64,000 bases of DNA from positions 99,681-163,680 of the forward strand of contig NBAZ01000030.1 of the NCBI GenBank assembly GCA_002794735.1, read 5' to 3'. This DNA is from Pyrrhoderma lamaoense. Taxonomy: Eukaryota; Basidiomycota; Agaricomycetes; Hymenochaetales; Hymenochaetaceae. Of the stretch, positions 35,346 to 48,238 are shown one piece after another (position 1 is the stretch's first letter; every line of letters starts with the position of its first letter). Under the pieces are notes generated by a model that did not search any database, was not told where the DNA came from, and saw only the letters and a program-made list of their open reading frames with translations. Made by a program: the position numbers and the translations under genes.

Positions 35346-35945
35346 TCAGAACCCTGGTGGGACAAGCTCCTTCTGTCCTTGTTGGGGCTGGCTTGCTCCA
35401 GGCATACCTGGGTAACCACCCATCAACTGTTTAAATGAAAAGAGAAAAGGGCCGAGAACGTCAGCATGGACATGAATAAAATCATATTGAAAAGGTACGA
35501 GAGGAAAAAGGGGAAGGGAAGAGTGTGAGAAGACTAAAAAGGAAAAAGAGCGCACCTGTTGTTGACCAGCCTGCTGTGCCATCATCTCTTTCTCCTGAGC
35601 AACGATCTTTGACTCGTCCTCAAGACTAAGAGCAAGTGGGAGACCGACTAAAAGTGCGGATGTAGTAACAATCCAAACGACATTTCCTGCCAGTTTTGAA
35701 AGAGACTTTGCGGCATAAAACGTCTTTGAGACATTTGAGCGAATGGCATATCGTGTCGTTGGAGGAACAATGTCTACGAGAGCAGCAACACGGTCGTAGA
35801 AAGACTCTGATTCCGGAACGTCGTCTTCGTCAATTGAAGAATGAGAAGAGACGGATGAAGATGAAGAAACAGAGGAGGAACGGGAACGAGACGATGTCGA
35901 TTGGTTCTCGACTTCCTTTTCGTCAACAATTTCTACTTTGACCAT
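35346..35945 (-). CDS. TOM22: Mitochondrial import receptor subunit Tom22
   Basis: Central receptor and organiser of the TOM complex in the outer mitochondrial membrane, taking presequence proteins from Tom20 and passing them to Tom40. Exon 1 is 35945-35556 and exon 2 is 35426-35346, split by a 128-base GT-AG intron; together 156 residues, the usual length. An acidic/serine-rich cytosolic N-terminus (MVKVEIVDEKEVE..., DEDDVPESE) is followed by the family signature (FYDRVAALVDIVPPTTR), a single membrane helix near residues 85-107 (VVWIVTTSALLVGLPLALSL) and a short Gln/Gly/Pro-rich intermembrane tail. No frame problems. It is a single-copy housekeeping gene, divergent from the Zn(II)2Cys6 regulator gene. 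Confidence 0.95.
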   Translation of the reverse strand: MVKVEIVDEKEVENQSTSSRSRSSSVSSSSSVSSHSSIDEDDVPESESFYDRVAALVDIVPPTTRYAIRSNVSKTFYAAKSLSKLAGNVVWIVTTSALLVGLPLALSLEDESKIVAQEKEMMAQQAGQQQVRSFSFLVFSHSSLPLFPLVPFQYDFIHVHADVLGPFLFSFKQLMGGYPGMPGASQPQQGQKELVPPGF

Positions 35946-36444
35946 CGTTGGGAGACTTGACGACGAGGAAGAGTAGGAGAAAGAGGAGGATGACTAGTGA
36001 CTGAGTGACAAAAGTGAGGGACGAGGACTGTGACGAAAGAGAATGAAAAAGAGAAGGGTAACTGAAAAGGAAGTTGCTTCCCACACTCGGTTGTCCCTAT
36101 GTCTCTGAGCATCCGCCTGACATCGGAGCCGAGATGCCCGCGCCGCTGGTTGCTGTCTCCCACTCTGGAGCCGTCTCCGATTGCAGGGCATAGAGTTGAT
36201 ATGTGATCATTCGAATATAAAATGATATTTGTGCAGTGTAGCAGAAGTAAATACGACAATAAATTAAATATAGCACAAATATACCCGAATGAGACAGTGC
36301 ATTCCCAGCGTTGGGTATAAAAACCAGGGGGGAGGGAGGAAGAGAGTCGCAAAAAGGAAGAAAAAATTTGGAGAGACTGTGACTGACTGTGTCGTCCCAA
36401 CACGGCTGCGTGTCTCCGGAGCCGACAGACACAACACCATCAAT
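35946..36444. promoter_or_regulatory. Divergent promoter region between TOM22 and the Zn(II)2Cys6 gene
   Basis: 499 bases between two divergently transcribed start codons. The TOM22 side is rich in CT/GA tracts and the other side contains an AT-rich stretch at about 36200-36290. No specific binding site could be assigned. Confidence 0.6.
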
Positions 36445-39400
36445 ATGGATCCTGCTCATCATCCTCTTCATCTCCACCCATCCTCCAACAAAGGTCAGTC
36501 TCTCTTCTACCCGCCCTTTTCACTCAGCCCACCCTACATCTCATGACTCGTCTCAACTCAACACCCTCGCTGATAAACCATTCGTGAAACCATCAGGAAA
36601 CAACACCTTGTCCAGCAACAACACATCTCCCGCATCCAGGGGAGTGGGATCTGTCGTTGGTCTCACATCTCTCACAAAGCAAAACGACATGCATGAACTC
36701 GCAAAGACTCTGCCCCCTCCAAGACGCCAAAATGTCGCGTGCGACGCTTGTAGGTACGTGTGAACCTTCCAAGACCATTCTATTTCTCCCTATCTCTAGC
36801 TCTATCTACCTCTCTTTCCCTTAATCTAATCCCTTTATCTCGGAATCTAACCTTCATTTCCTTACTGTGCGTATAGGGCAAGGAAGGTGAGGTGTTCTCA
36901 ACTCCCAGGGCAAACTAAAGTACGTCCCACCCCTTTCCTCTCCCTTCTGTATTCTTTTACTAAAAAATCACATACTATCTCCCGGAATGTCAAATAGTGT
37001 CAGGTAAGTTGATAGATCAGACACATAGTTCTAGGGATGAGGGTAGTTGGTTGTTGTTTGTGTACATACATGCATACATCACCCCCTCTCATATCCATAA
37101 ACCTCAAGTCATGAGAACCACAAGTTAACGATTTTCACCCTTAACAGCACTGTATATCAAAGAACTATGCCTGCACGTACGTCTCTTCCCCCATTTTTCT
37201 CTCCTTCTTGCCTTCTTTCCATTATTTCTTATGTTCTTCTATCTCGGGAGGCTAACAACTAATTTCTCTTCCGTGTTCCCGCATTCATCTCGCATCCGAT
37301 GGCGTTCATCCTTCTATAATATTTCACATGCCAAATAAACTTCTCTTCCCTTTCTTCCTGGCGACCACAAATGGATAACAACGGTTCTGATCATCCTCCC
37401 TCCCTTCTGAAACCAAAAAACCGAAACTGGGCGCTCCCGCCCATACGAATTATATACATATATACAAACATACGACTGGCTAATTTCCTCCGACTCGGCA
37501 ACATCAATCAAAATAAACTAAAAATAAACATTTGGCCTCAAACAACAAAACACGGAACAAAATAATAACAAAATACGCTACCATAAATAATATCAAACTG
37601 GGTTTTTGTTCATTCTACTCAACACTATCGATGACTACTTACTGATCGCCGATCCAAATACAAATTGCAAAAACTATACTTACTTGGACTATCGCAAAAC
37701 TCACAGACATTTCGTCCAACAAGCCACATCTGAGAAGAAACGCGGAAGCGCAAGTAGACGTGCAAGAGCTTCAAACAAGTGAGTAAAAGCTCTTAAAAGT
37801 CTCAAATTTCATATCCTTCTATTCGGGCCTTTATCCCCTTCTTTTATTTCTCCTTCTCATTTCTCGGGTCCGGCTATCCCCTCCTAGACCCAGAAACCAG
37901 ATAACAAAACTCACTGTTCTCCTATTTCAACCCATTTTTTCAATATACCAATCTGCATTTGATCTCTAACTCATTACATCTTATTGGAATTGTGTTCGAA
38001 TACAGCGCTGCTTCTTCATCAAAATCGTATGTACTTCCTTCAAACTTCACCATCTATTCTTCTCTTCACTCTTACTAACTTCTTTCCCTTTCCCTTTACT
38101 TCCATCTATCCTCATCATCTCACAGACCACCGCCCAATCTATCCAATCCCAGCAGTGGGCTCAATAACAACAGTTCCACTAACGCTAGTGGATCCGGTTC
38201 AACAACGGGGTCTGGTAATCCTTACGGCACACCATATGCGCTAACGCTTCCGTATCAGCTTCCAAACTCACGTGGGGCTACGACAAGTGTAAGAGACGCA
38301 ACTCTCCAGTTGTTAGCTTACTTGTTCTCACCTGAAGGTCCAACGTAAGTCCTTCCATGTCCACTCCGTATAGCCCTCCTATACGGAATGGCTCTTCAAG
38401 CAAAATGATAGACAATAAGTGCTGACTATGCATACATATTTTTACTTATATCTGATATGCTCAATAACTGACATGACTACCGAATTTGATAATGTATTGA
38501 TTACGATAGTGATCCTGCTACTTCTATACCCATACGCGGACGATCACCGCCGACTTATCACGATTGGGGAGAGCTCAGTGCTAGATTAGAAAGTGAAGAG
38601 TTTCGGGTAGAGTGAGTGGGCTACCATATGTTATCTGTTCACTTCCTACTCTTCTCCTCAGTGATCACATTCTAAGCTAACACATATGCCGTACCTACAG
38701 ATTCGCACTTGACTTGGTAGAGGTCTTCTTCCAAATTTGCCACACTCGTCTTCCTCTCCTAAACCCAACGCACTTCCGCGCTCGGCTCAAACAAGCCTTA
38801 TCCCTACCCTCTTCATCTCCTTCTGACGGCACAAACGCTACGTCTCCAACTTTGAACGGAAGCGGGGCAAGTGCCTCCAATAGCTCGAACAACGATGGTC
38901 AATCCTCAGCAGGAGGAGCAACGAATAATAATAGTGAATACGTCCACCCAGCTCTACTCGCTACCGTACTCGCCTGGGGGCCAAGTTCAGCGAACACCCA
39001 CTGATCGTAGCTGACCGTACTTCCTCCTCTTCTTCCATCGCTCTTGATGATGGCGGTCTCGGAGGGGGAGTTGGGGTAGGAGCTGGCGAAGTACTTGTTG
39101 GACCTAGTCGGTTTGCGCGTACGTTGGTAAATAGGGCTAGGGAGGTTGCAGAGGCTGAGAAGGTCCATCGAGTCAGCACTGTTGACCATGTCGTGATCGC
39201 GTTGTTGATTGAGCCACTACAGAATCGTAAGTTTTAATTTTTCTCGCAGGTTGAGTTTTTTTAATTCTTATAATAATCGTGTGATACAGAGACGCCGGAT
39301 GAACCTGATGGTGAGTCCTATTTTATCTACTATCGACGTGAAGTCAAATTGTAATGCATCTACGCCATCTAGGTTTCCATGGATTCTGGCTTACGGCGGC

Positions 39401-41165
39401 GATACGTCACTTGCTATTCTTACAGGTACATACATTTAGGAGACTATAAATATATATATACGATTCGTAACCTAATTTCACTATCAGATTAACCACAAAA
39501 GTGTGATGACGAATATACAAGACCCAGAAGCGCGGGGTACAATGATCTTTGCATGGTGGATGGCTTGCCTCGCAGATGCCTACCATTCAGCGTATTATAG
39601 GCGGAAACCTCAGTTGTTAGTATTTTCTCTCCGTTTTTTTAAATCAGATAACGGGGTGCCATTGCTAAATGCGAATCTGATAATATAGAGACGACGATGA
39701 TTATGATATTGATTTTTATACCGTCGATCCATTGCCCCCGGAAGTGCATGACGCACAGAGTATGTCGCTTTCTCCCAGGGAACAATACGAGGTATGTCTA
39801 TCCTTTATATACTACTTCATAGTCGATATTTAGCATTTTAATGATCTACAACTCTGATATTAGTTCCTGGTACGTCATGATTTCCTTCTCTTTTAAATAG
39901 TTCAACAATATGACTAACAATACTTCTTTAACAGGGTTATTACCGCGCCGCACATGCACTAGCTCGCATTGCGAGGCACATGTCAAAACAACTATGGAGA
40001 CCCACAACAGAATCAGACGGTATCCCATTCGAAGTCTTAGTTGGTATAGTGACTGCCCTGGGCGAGTGGAGAGAGGAACATCTTCCTCGAGTGGGTGTAC
40101 CCAGTGACTTTGAGAGTGAATGGGACTTCGTGAGTGCGGTTAGTGCGTGTAAGTATCAGTTTCAAAAGTATATATTCTTTCACAAGACCCCCTAATCTTC
40201 AACGTCCTATCTCCTTTTGAAATCTGAATGAACGATAATAATGTTTCTTCTCAGGTGCGAGCGATGCTACTTATCACGTCATGTGGGTAATTCTGTTTAA
40301 CGCAGTAGACGACTACGGGATCAAAGAATTCAACGAGGCTCTCCGTTTGAACCAACATGTACAGCATCATCCTCACGCGCTTTCTTCTCATACCCACTCT
40401 CACCAAGCTGGGTTGATGGGCTTGGGACCCGGATCTAGCGGTGTTGGCGTTGGGATTGGTGGTAGTAGTGGTAATGGGGGCGGCGCTGGTGCCAGTGGGA
40501 TGGCAACTCCTGTTTCATCTCCACTCTCCCCTAGGGGAACGATGGAGATTGAGAGTGTTAAACATAAAGTGTTGGATGAGGCACTACATGCTGCGTTGAG
40601 GATCGCAGGGCTCACTGGTGTTTTAACCTCAAATGGATATTTGGTGAGTACAAGATGGGTTTTAGTCTAAATATATATTTCTTGTCTACATAAAAAGAGT
40701 TTAAGCTGATATCTTTCTCTCCGTTTCTCTTTGATATTTATAACCTATCCCTCAAATCAACAACAACAATAACAACAACAATAGAAACTCGACCCAGCAG
40801 TGATGCACTTCTCTTGCCTAACAGCTGGGACGCTTCTAGCGCGTCTTGGTCGTCCAGAAGTATCAAATTGTGTCGCTGGTCTAAAGCAATACAATTACGC
40901 GTACGAAGAAGCGGGTGAAGAAGCAATTGAGATGGAAAGAGTCTATCGGGCTGTATTAAAAGGTGAAAGTGACATAGGGCACATGACTAGTGTCGTCGCA
41001 GCTTCAGGTGTTGGTATAGGAGTTGGTGTAAGTGGTAGTGGTGCTGCTGGTGGCTCAGCAGGAGTTGTTCCTGGAGGCGATGGGATGGCTGTCGATGTTG
41101 CCTATACGGGACATCAACACCATCAACACCCGCATCATCATCAGGGACAAGGATTCTATGTTTGA
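36445..41165 (+). CDS. Zn(II)2Cys6 transcription factor with fungal-specific regulatory domain
   Basis: Nuclear GAL4-type regulator. The zinc cluster is assembled across exons 2-5 (ending 36753, then 36877-36919, 36998-37003 and 37148-37176) and fits CX2CX6CX8CX2CX6C exactly (CDACRARKVRC, then KCQHCISKNYAC). A basic stretch follows (HFVQQATSEKKRG), as in xylanolytic-activator-like proteins. The fungal-specific TF domain covers exons 10-17 (LPLLNPTHFRARL, LAWG.KFSEHP, GFWLTAAIRHL, FAWWMACLADAY, YHVMWVILFNAVDDYG), with Gly/Ser/His-rich low-complexity segments. I count 17 exons: 36445-36493, 36528 (or 36597)-36753 and so on to 40785-41165. One frameshift is a run of five G at 38976-38980; a sixth restores LAWGAKFSEHP and makes the total 2583 bases, 861 codons. 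The target genes are unknown. Confidence 0.9.
36998..37003 (+). other. Six-base micro-exon of the zinc-cluster gene
   Basis: The exon TGTCAG is flanked by ...CAAATAG and GTAAGT.... It encodes Cys-Gln in phase. Without it the cluster lacks its fourth cysteine; with it the spacing CX8CX2CX6C is exact. Flanking introns are 36920-36997 and 37004-37147. Confidence 0.85.
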
Positions 41166-42711
41166 GAGGGAGGGTAAAGCAAAGGAAAAGGGGGTATTCT
41201 TAACAAAAAAATAGTGGAGAAAGCGATAGTATATCCCTGTGTGGCATATTTGCCATGCCTAATGTGTATGCTTGTCTTGTCCTTAGCAATCTATCGCCTC
41301 ATTTCCGTCGCTTTTCTCCACTTCTATATTCACCTTACTCCTCTTCCCTTTTTACGTACGCCCTTCTGTTCATCAGGTCTAAATTTCTTGGCTCTTTCTC
41401 TTTTTCTCTTTCCTTTTTCTCTTCTCCGGGCTCATAGTACAACGGACTTATCTTGTCTTCCTTCCTTTTCCTCTCTTTTTCTGTCACATCTTCCTCCATC
41501 TCCGTGTTGTGGGACTTTTTCTCTTTCTCTTCATTAGACTATTCGAGGTACTTACAAGCGAAGTAGTAAAGTATTCTAACACCTCTTTTATATCTTTTTT
41601 TTGTTGTCTTATCTCTTCCAGTTCTTCTTATCCCCCTTTATAAACTCTTTATTCTCTTATATGTATGCGTATACGTCCATATCCACCCTAACAATAGACG
41701 ATAACTATCTTTTTTTTGCCCGTTCACCCTTGTACTCCCCTTTCATCCTCTTTATAACCACTTTTTTTCTTCCCTATTTCCGTTATTTACCCTCTTATCC
41801 TTCCCTTTTGATCCCTATGTTCCTTAAATAACTAAATACACATCCTATCTTTACTTGTCTTGCTCTAAAAAAGTAATAAAAAACGCTCAATAATGTACCT
41901 TGTATACCAGTAAGAAAGGCGAGGAAATCGATTATAACTACACATGATGAATGTTAGGTTTTAGTACTCGTAACCTTATTGGATATGTATACTTGATTGC
42001 TGAAGGAATTCTTTCTTTGGATATAAGATATCGTTGAAGTAGTGCGGACCAAGACGCGTGCAATTATTACGGTATTGTACACAGACATTGCCTGCATATT
42101 CACTAATATTGATAACTCTTTCTTATCTCTGGGTATACTTATGCAAAACGTCCGGTAAATTCCAATATAACCCTTAAGAGGATGCAAAGATGTGAGTTAA
42201 AAAAATGAAATGACGATTAAAAGTATAGTAAGTACTCCAGCATACTGATACTTTAGAGGATATCAGATAACTCGTCCATGTAGTACAAGAGAAATATTAC
42301 TAGATTTCCGATACTATCGGCTCTAAAATTTGAACAATCAAATCACGCAGTCTTTTATGCATCGTAAAGGTTGATGTTATGCATTTGCACAGGAGCCATT
42401 GCCTTGCTTTTAGACCCAATCAAGTGTTGTTGAAAATTATATTTTGCGTGACGAGTGAGCTTCCGGACCTCCCGCCGAACTCAAAAATAGGGCACTGTGA
42501 CAGTTGAAAGTATTCAGTTTGTGCCGAATTTCTTTCTACTTATACACTATGACGTAAAATCAGCAAGGAACTTCAACTCTCATAAGAGATTGTGATATAT
42601 TTTTAACTACTATGATGTAAGTATCGGTCACTCACACTACAAGGGAATCATATATAAGTGCATTCTAGTTTCTTGTCTGTCGTCCTTCTCACTTGCTCGC
42701 CTCTCCCCTTA
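41166..42711. other. Intergenic between the regulator gene and gene J
   Basis: 41220-41830 is strongly pyrimidine-rich on the plus strand and probably contains the 3' UTR of the regulator. 41830-42711 is AT-rich and includes the 5' flank of gene J. No gene, relic or repeat was recognised. Confidence 0.5.
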
Positions 42712-45700
42712 ATGGCAGACTATTACATCCTCAAAGGTCAGTATACATGATATGATCTAGTAATAGGTACTTATAAGAGCACTCGCCGATACCAGTTCTA
42801 CATGCCGAGCTCGAGGAACTCTGGAAAAATCGACCAATCTACTTAAAACTCAGCAAGGATTTGGATTTCTATGTACAGGTTGAGCTTGGTAGTGTACTGC
42901 AGAGGACTAGCGTCGTCAGTAGCATGACCCCTACATGGGATGACTCATTTCCTTTGTTAGTTCGTCTACATAGATCATTGAGTGCTCATTCTGATATATC
43001 GGTTTTAGACGCACTGCCCTAGCGGGAGACGCTTTGCCATCAGTAGCAACCATCAAAGTGAAACACGTGGCTGCATTAGACACTAATATTGGATACGGTC
43101 AACTCGACATTAGTGAGAAAGGTGAAGAAAGTAAGGCAGAAAAAATAAAAATAACATTTTACTAAATTCAAACTAATGCATACAAAAGCCAAAATCTTTC
43201 TTTTCCGATCTAAGGATAGTAAATCAACGGAATCGTCCAGTCTCATTTATTTATCTCTTCGGTCTTCGGATGTAACTCAGAATGCCGGACTCGCTCTCGA
43301 GAACCTGGTCCGTGAGTTGGTCGGATCGACCACTGAGGACTTCTTAGCTGAAGTCGATAGGATTGTCAACGAAGGAAAGACTATAATGAGGGATGATCTT
43401 GTAAGATCTTGGAAATCCATTCCCTTTGTAGATGCGTTCTTTGCAACTGTGGATCTTCTTGCAGACGTAGGAGTTTTCATAGCTAGAGATAGATTACTTC
43501 TAATGGGTACATACAGGTCAATCCGTACTTGAGATTAGGCTGGAAGGTGCTCTCAGTGATTTATAAGGTGAATGGAGATTAGCGATATCCTACATGGCAT
43601 GATCCTTAAGTTATACAGGTAAAATCACAATTGGATAAACTGGATAAAAGGATACACGAGCTCGCACAAGAACTCGTAAATTTATTTCGAGTTGTCGCGG
43701 ATATTTCTCGTGTCCGCGATCCCGTAGAGTCTTTTAAGCAGGCTATTATAGACCTTTTAGACTTTACTACGGAATGCAGTGTGTCCCTCCGGGAAAATAT
43801 TCGTCGCAGTTTCCTTGGTGTGTACACTATACTGCGCTAAAACATATTTACTTATCTATTTTGACTTGCTTTACATAGGAAGGGCCTTGAAACAAGATGG
43901 CGAGACTGTGTTAGATGATTATGAGGCAAGAGTCAAAAATCTAAGGGCCAGACTAGATACTAGCATCTCGGTTCAAAATGGTAACACCATTGCGAATATT
44001 GCTAATGACACTCTTCTTCTTAGTAAGTTAGAAATGTCGTGCATCATTGACTCGTCAAAGTAGCAGATATTAAATCTATTCTACAGAACTGAAAACCCTT
44101 CTTAATCCCTCATACATGCCTGGGGCAGGTCGACTAGAATGCTTGGCAGGTACTCGCATAGTCATTCGAAAGCAGATATTCGATTGGATAAACGACATTC
44201 AGCGTCCGAACATGCTTTTCGTGATGGGTGGAGCGGGTACTGGTAAAAGTACCATCGCGACAACCATCGCTGAGGAATATCGAAGGAAAGGACAACTGGT
44301 CTCCCACTTGTTCTTTACAAGGGGAAGTAGTGACCCAAATACCGTATTCCAAACAATAGCATACAGTCTCTCAACGCAAAATGCCTTTATAGCAGAAGCT
44401 ATCAATGCGGAATTACAGAGATGCGGGGACTTGAACTCTGCGACGCTTGGCAGTCGCTTCGAAATACTTCTGCGCCGACCACTATGCTTCGCGACTGATA
44501 GAGTGGAACGTCCCATACTCATCATACTTGATGCTTTGGATGAGTGCGGAGCTCCACAGAGTCGGAGACAGCTCCTCAAGATAATCAAGAATGAATTATT
44601 CAAACTCCCCCCAAATACCGCTTTCTTCTCACGGGAAGGCCGGAAGAAGACATTGCCTCCCTAAATTCAATCTCGAGAGAGCAAACTATTATCCTCGACC
44701 AGCGGTCAGACGAAAGCAGGCAAGATGTTTCCGCCTACATCAATCATGAGTTCGAGGAACTAAAGACATCAGGACTATTGAAGATCCCAGATGATTGTCC
44801 ATGGCAATGCAGCATCGAAATCCTTGCAGACGCAGCGGATGGACTATTCATCTGGGCATCTACTGCAGTCAAATTTGTTACTGAAAAGAAACTGAATCGC
44901 TATACACGCTTTAGCCAGCTGGTGAGAGACGCTAAGATCCTAGACCTGAGTGCACTTTATGTGACAGTACTCGAGCAGTCACTTGACTGGGATGAAGATA
45001 CAAGGCACATATTCACAAGTGTATTCTCTCTCGTATTCCTTTCCAAAGCATTGCTATCCGACACAGATATCGATAATATTCTAGGGCTTGAACGTAATAC
45101 AACGGCAGATTTACTTTCCTGTCTGAGGTCTCTAATCGTATATGAACCTGGACAGCCGATCAAGATTCATCATGCGTCCTTGTATGATTATCTAGTGTCA
45201 TGTGAAAGTAGAGCGTGGTACATTGATATCGGCTGTCAAAAAGTCAAAATTGCTACCAAATGCTTTGACCTGATGAGAAATTCACTCCGGTTCAACATTT
45301 GCAACCTTGAGTCGTCTCTCATACCTAACAGGCGAATTGCGGGCCTTGAGGAACGCATTCGAAATAGTATTCCAACCTATCTGCAGTATGTTTGCTGTAA
45401 TTGGATACACCACCTACAAGATGTGCCGTACTCTCTAGAAATGCGTGATCGACTCGAAACATTCGCAAGCAGTCAAATGCTATTTTGGTTCGAGGTCCTC
45501 AGTTTGACGGAAACATTCAATAGCCACTTCGGAATCACGCTGGAATATGCGATCATATGGCTTGGAGTAAGTGAAGAATAGTTGATTCAATATCTCAGCA
45601 CAACTGACTACTACAGGACAAAGACCCAGAGTTGTCAACCTTCCTCCGCGACGCATATCGACAAGCTAGTATTTTCTCGAAGCCAATCTCAGAGAGTGCT

Positions 45701-47719
45701 CCACACATCTACTCCACCCTGCTACCTCTCACGAAAGACATATCAGTTTTCTCAAAAAGCTATGCAAAATATATGGACTCTACTACTCGCATTGAATACA
45801 TCGGCGAGCGACCACGTATTTCGTGTATTAAAGAGATCAATGTCAACAGCTCCGTCAATTCCATTTCTTACTCTCCGAATGGAGCACTAGTTGTTGCAGG
45901 ATTGAGAAATGGAAGTATTCACATATACGATACAGTGAGCGGAACGATAGCTATCGGTCCAATAGAAGGGCACACAAGTAACGTACTAAGCGTTGCTTTC
46001 TCTCATGATAGCAGACTCGTAGTATCTGGGTCATGGGATGGTATGATTTGCATATGGGATGCATCCACTGGAAAGTTACTCCGGAAACTATCTAATAATT
46101 ACGAAGGTGGAATCAATGAGGTCAGTTTCTCACCGGATGGGAGAATCATTGCCTCCGCATCTGAAGACAAAAATGTCAGCTTATGGGTCACAGAAAATGG
46201 CCAACTAAATGGAAACCCTTTAGAAGGACATACTACGGTCGTCAATTCTGTTTCGTTTTCTCCTGATGGCTTACATCTTGTATCAGGGGCCCACGACGGA
46301 TCGATTATAGTATGGGACCTAAGAAGTAAAAAGATGAAAAACGGTCCTTTCACGGGGCACATATACTCAGTAAGATCTGTCTCATTCTCGCGGAATGGGG
46401 AACTTGTCGTCTCAGCTTCTTTGGATGGAGCTATTTGCATCTGGAAGGCCTTCACAAGAGAGATAATTAGAACCCTTGTCGAAGATGGCGTTGGGTTGGC
46501 ACTTAAAGCTGAGTTTTCACCCGACGGTTCTCGCATTCTAGCAGGGTATTATAACGGAGTAATACGACTATGGAGTGCTACAAGCACCAGTGAGCCTCCT
46601 AAGCGATACATAAAACATAAGAGCAAGACTTGGAGTGTCTCATTTGCTCCTGATGGTGAACGGTTTGCGTCTGGCTCTGGAGATAAAACTATTGTGATGT
46701 GGGATGTAGCTAGTGAAGTTGGAACGAAAATGATTGACAAGCCAAAACAGTTCTTGTCCATTGCAGTGTCGTCAAGTGGAAAGTATGTTGCGTCTGGCTC
46801 CACTGAAGGTACGGTTTATGTGTGGAATGCGACCAGTGGCAAGCTTGTCAATGAATCTCAGAAAGGCCTCGCTAACAAAATAAGATCCGTTTCATTTTCC
46901 CCCGATGAGAACTTTGTCGCCTATGGCTCCGATGATCATGCAGTCAGATTGTGGAACATAGTCAATGATGAGTCAATCACATTCCATGGGCACACGGGCT
47001 GGGTTATGTCAGTTGACTATTCCTCGAATGGAAAACATATCGTCTCAGGCTCTTTTGACAACACAATTCGCGTTTGGGATACTGATGATGGTCAACTAGC
47101 TCTTGAACCATTGAAAGGGCATACAGGCTGGATCTGGTCGGTCGCTTGTTCACCAGATGGTAAGAAGATAGCGTCTGGATCAAACGATAAGACTATCCGA
47201 ATTTGGAACATAGATGATGGTCAGGTGATCTCTATACTTCAAGGTCATTCTCATCCAGTCTCTTCTGTAGCATTTTCCCATGATGGATTATATATCGCCT
47301 CTGCTTCTTATGATACAACGATACGAGTTTGGGATGCTGGAAATGGGGAACTCACTTGTGGGCCCATCTCAGGGCATGGAAGTGGTGTGACGTCGGTATG
47401 CTTCTCACTAGACGGGAAATGGATCCTATCAGGGTCAGACGATACACACATCCGTATATGGGATTCTCTCACTGGCGATCTACAATTTGGTCCGTACAGA
47501 GGCCATACTGCCCATATCAACTCTGTCTCTTTCTTCCCTGGATCCTCGAAATTTGTATCAGCTTCCTTAGACGGAGCAATCAGAATCTGGTCAATGGATG
47601 ATGTATCCTGGTATCTAAACCGTGAAGGATGGATTCTTGGTAAAGGGGATGACTTACTATTATGGCTCCCTCATGACTATCGAAATACTATACTCCACAA
47701 AAGTTTTGCGACAGCATGA
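42712..47719 (+). CDS. Gene J: C2-like / helical / NACHT / 14x WD40 NLR, C-terminus cut by a MITE
   Basis: Nine exons: 42712-42736 (MADYYILK), 42778-42955, 43009-43121, 43189-43466, 43517-43567, 43619-43817, 43879-44022, 44087-45566 and 45617-47719. Exons 1-4 encode a C2-like domain (VQVELGSVLQRT, TPTWDDSFPL, ATIKVKHVAALD). Exons 4-7 are helical with the VNPYLRLGWKVLSVIYK motif typical of basidiomycete NLRs. The NACHT has P-loop GGAGTGKS, Walker B LIILDALDECG and FLLTGRPEED, and is followed by the usual helical region. Exon 9 holds 14 WD40 repeats, fitting two seven-bladed propellers. One break is the C-run at 44607-44612, one base short; restored, the exons total 4572 bases, 1524 codons. The last residues (TILHKSFATA) and the TGA come from a MITE inserted near the end; the displaced C-terminus follows at 47899-48013. 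It has no tail anchor, unlike the minus-strand array. Confidence 0.88.
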
Positions 47720-47898
47720 GATTTTAATGAAAAAATATATAGACTTAGTATATAGTATTATTAATTTATATACATATAATTCTATCTATTATCTTTAGCT
47801 AACATACATATTTGATTAGAACGAAGACGTGTAGTTCTTGTACAATATCTAAGACAGATGAATTACAAGGTGTGTCGCAAAACTTTTGTGGAGTATAG
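47688..47898. mobile_element. MITE copy 2, inserted in the last exon of gene J
   Basis: 211 bases with the same perfect 26-base terminal inverted repeats as copy 1 at 28740-28950, in reverse orientation, with one mismatch between copies. Flanking TA dinucleotides are at 47686-47687 and 47899-47900. It supplies gene J's stop codon. Confidence 0.94.
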
Positions 47899-48013
47899 TA
47901 TGTTGCATACTCCCGGTACTATCAAAATTCTCAATCAGCCATTCCATGCGAGGCTATATTTCACAGAAGGCATAAAGGGGGACAGTTGGAAGGGCCAGGA
48001 TTCTTTTACTTAG
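47899..48013 (+). pseudogene. Severed C-terminal end of gene J
   Basis: Removing the MITE and one TA joins CGAAATA to TGTTGCAT in frame (RN then MLHTPGTIKILNQ), running through FHARLYFTEGIKGDSWKGQ to TAG at 48011-48013. This matches the conserved C-terminal region of the array NLRs (RTLN.RFSTKIHFSGYEGDRWTEC). It is no longer translated with gene J. Confidence 0.85.
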
Positions 48014-48238
48014 CATAACCTGATCTCTTTGCTTTTTTTGCTATCTACTACATGAAATTAACCTACGGTTGCTAATTCTGCTCACTTAATACATGAAGAT
48101 CGTGTGTGATCATTTTTGTCGTCTCATAATATTCTATTTTCCTATGCTAGTTCATGTAACACTGGCTTATTTTAGATAGTTTACACTCATGTCAACATGT
48201 ACTGATACTCTTTCAGAACAATAATGATATAGGGAGAC

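Noticed and set aside
37984..38244. Separate small gene within the regulator
   Set aside because: This open frame spans two exons and an intron of the Zn(II)2Cys6 gene in the wrong frame.
41214..41831. Membrane-like proteins 3' of the regulator
   Set aside because: The frames come from a pyrimidine-rich stretch that reads as Leu/Ser/Phe/Pro. It has low complexity, no conserved motif, and sits where a 3' UTR is expected.
44600..44640. Programmed ribosomal frameshift in NLR-J
   Set aside because: The site is a plain C-run without an evident downstream structure, and similar run-length defects occur in unrelated genes. Sequence error or an ordinary indel is simpler.
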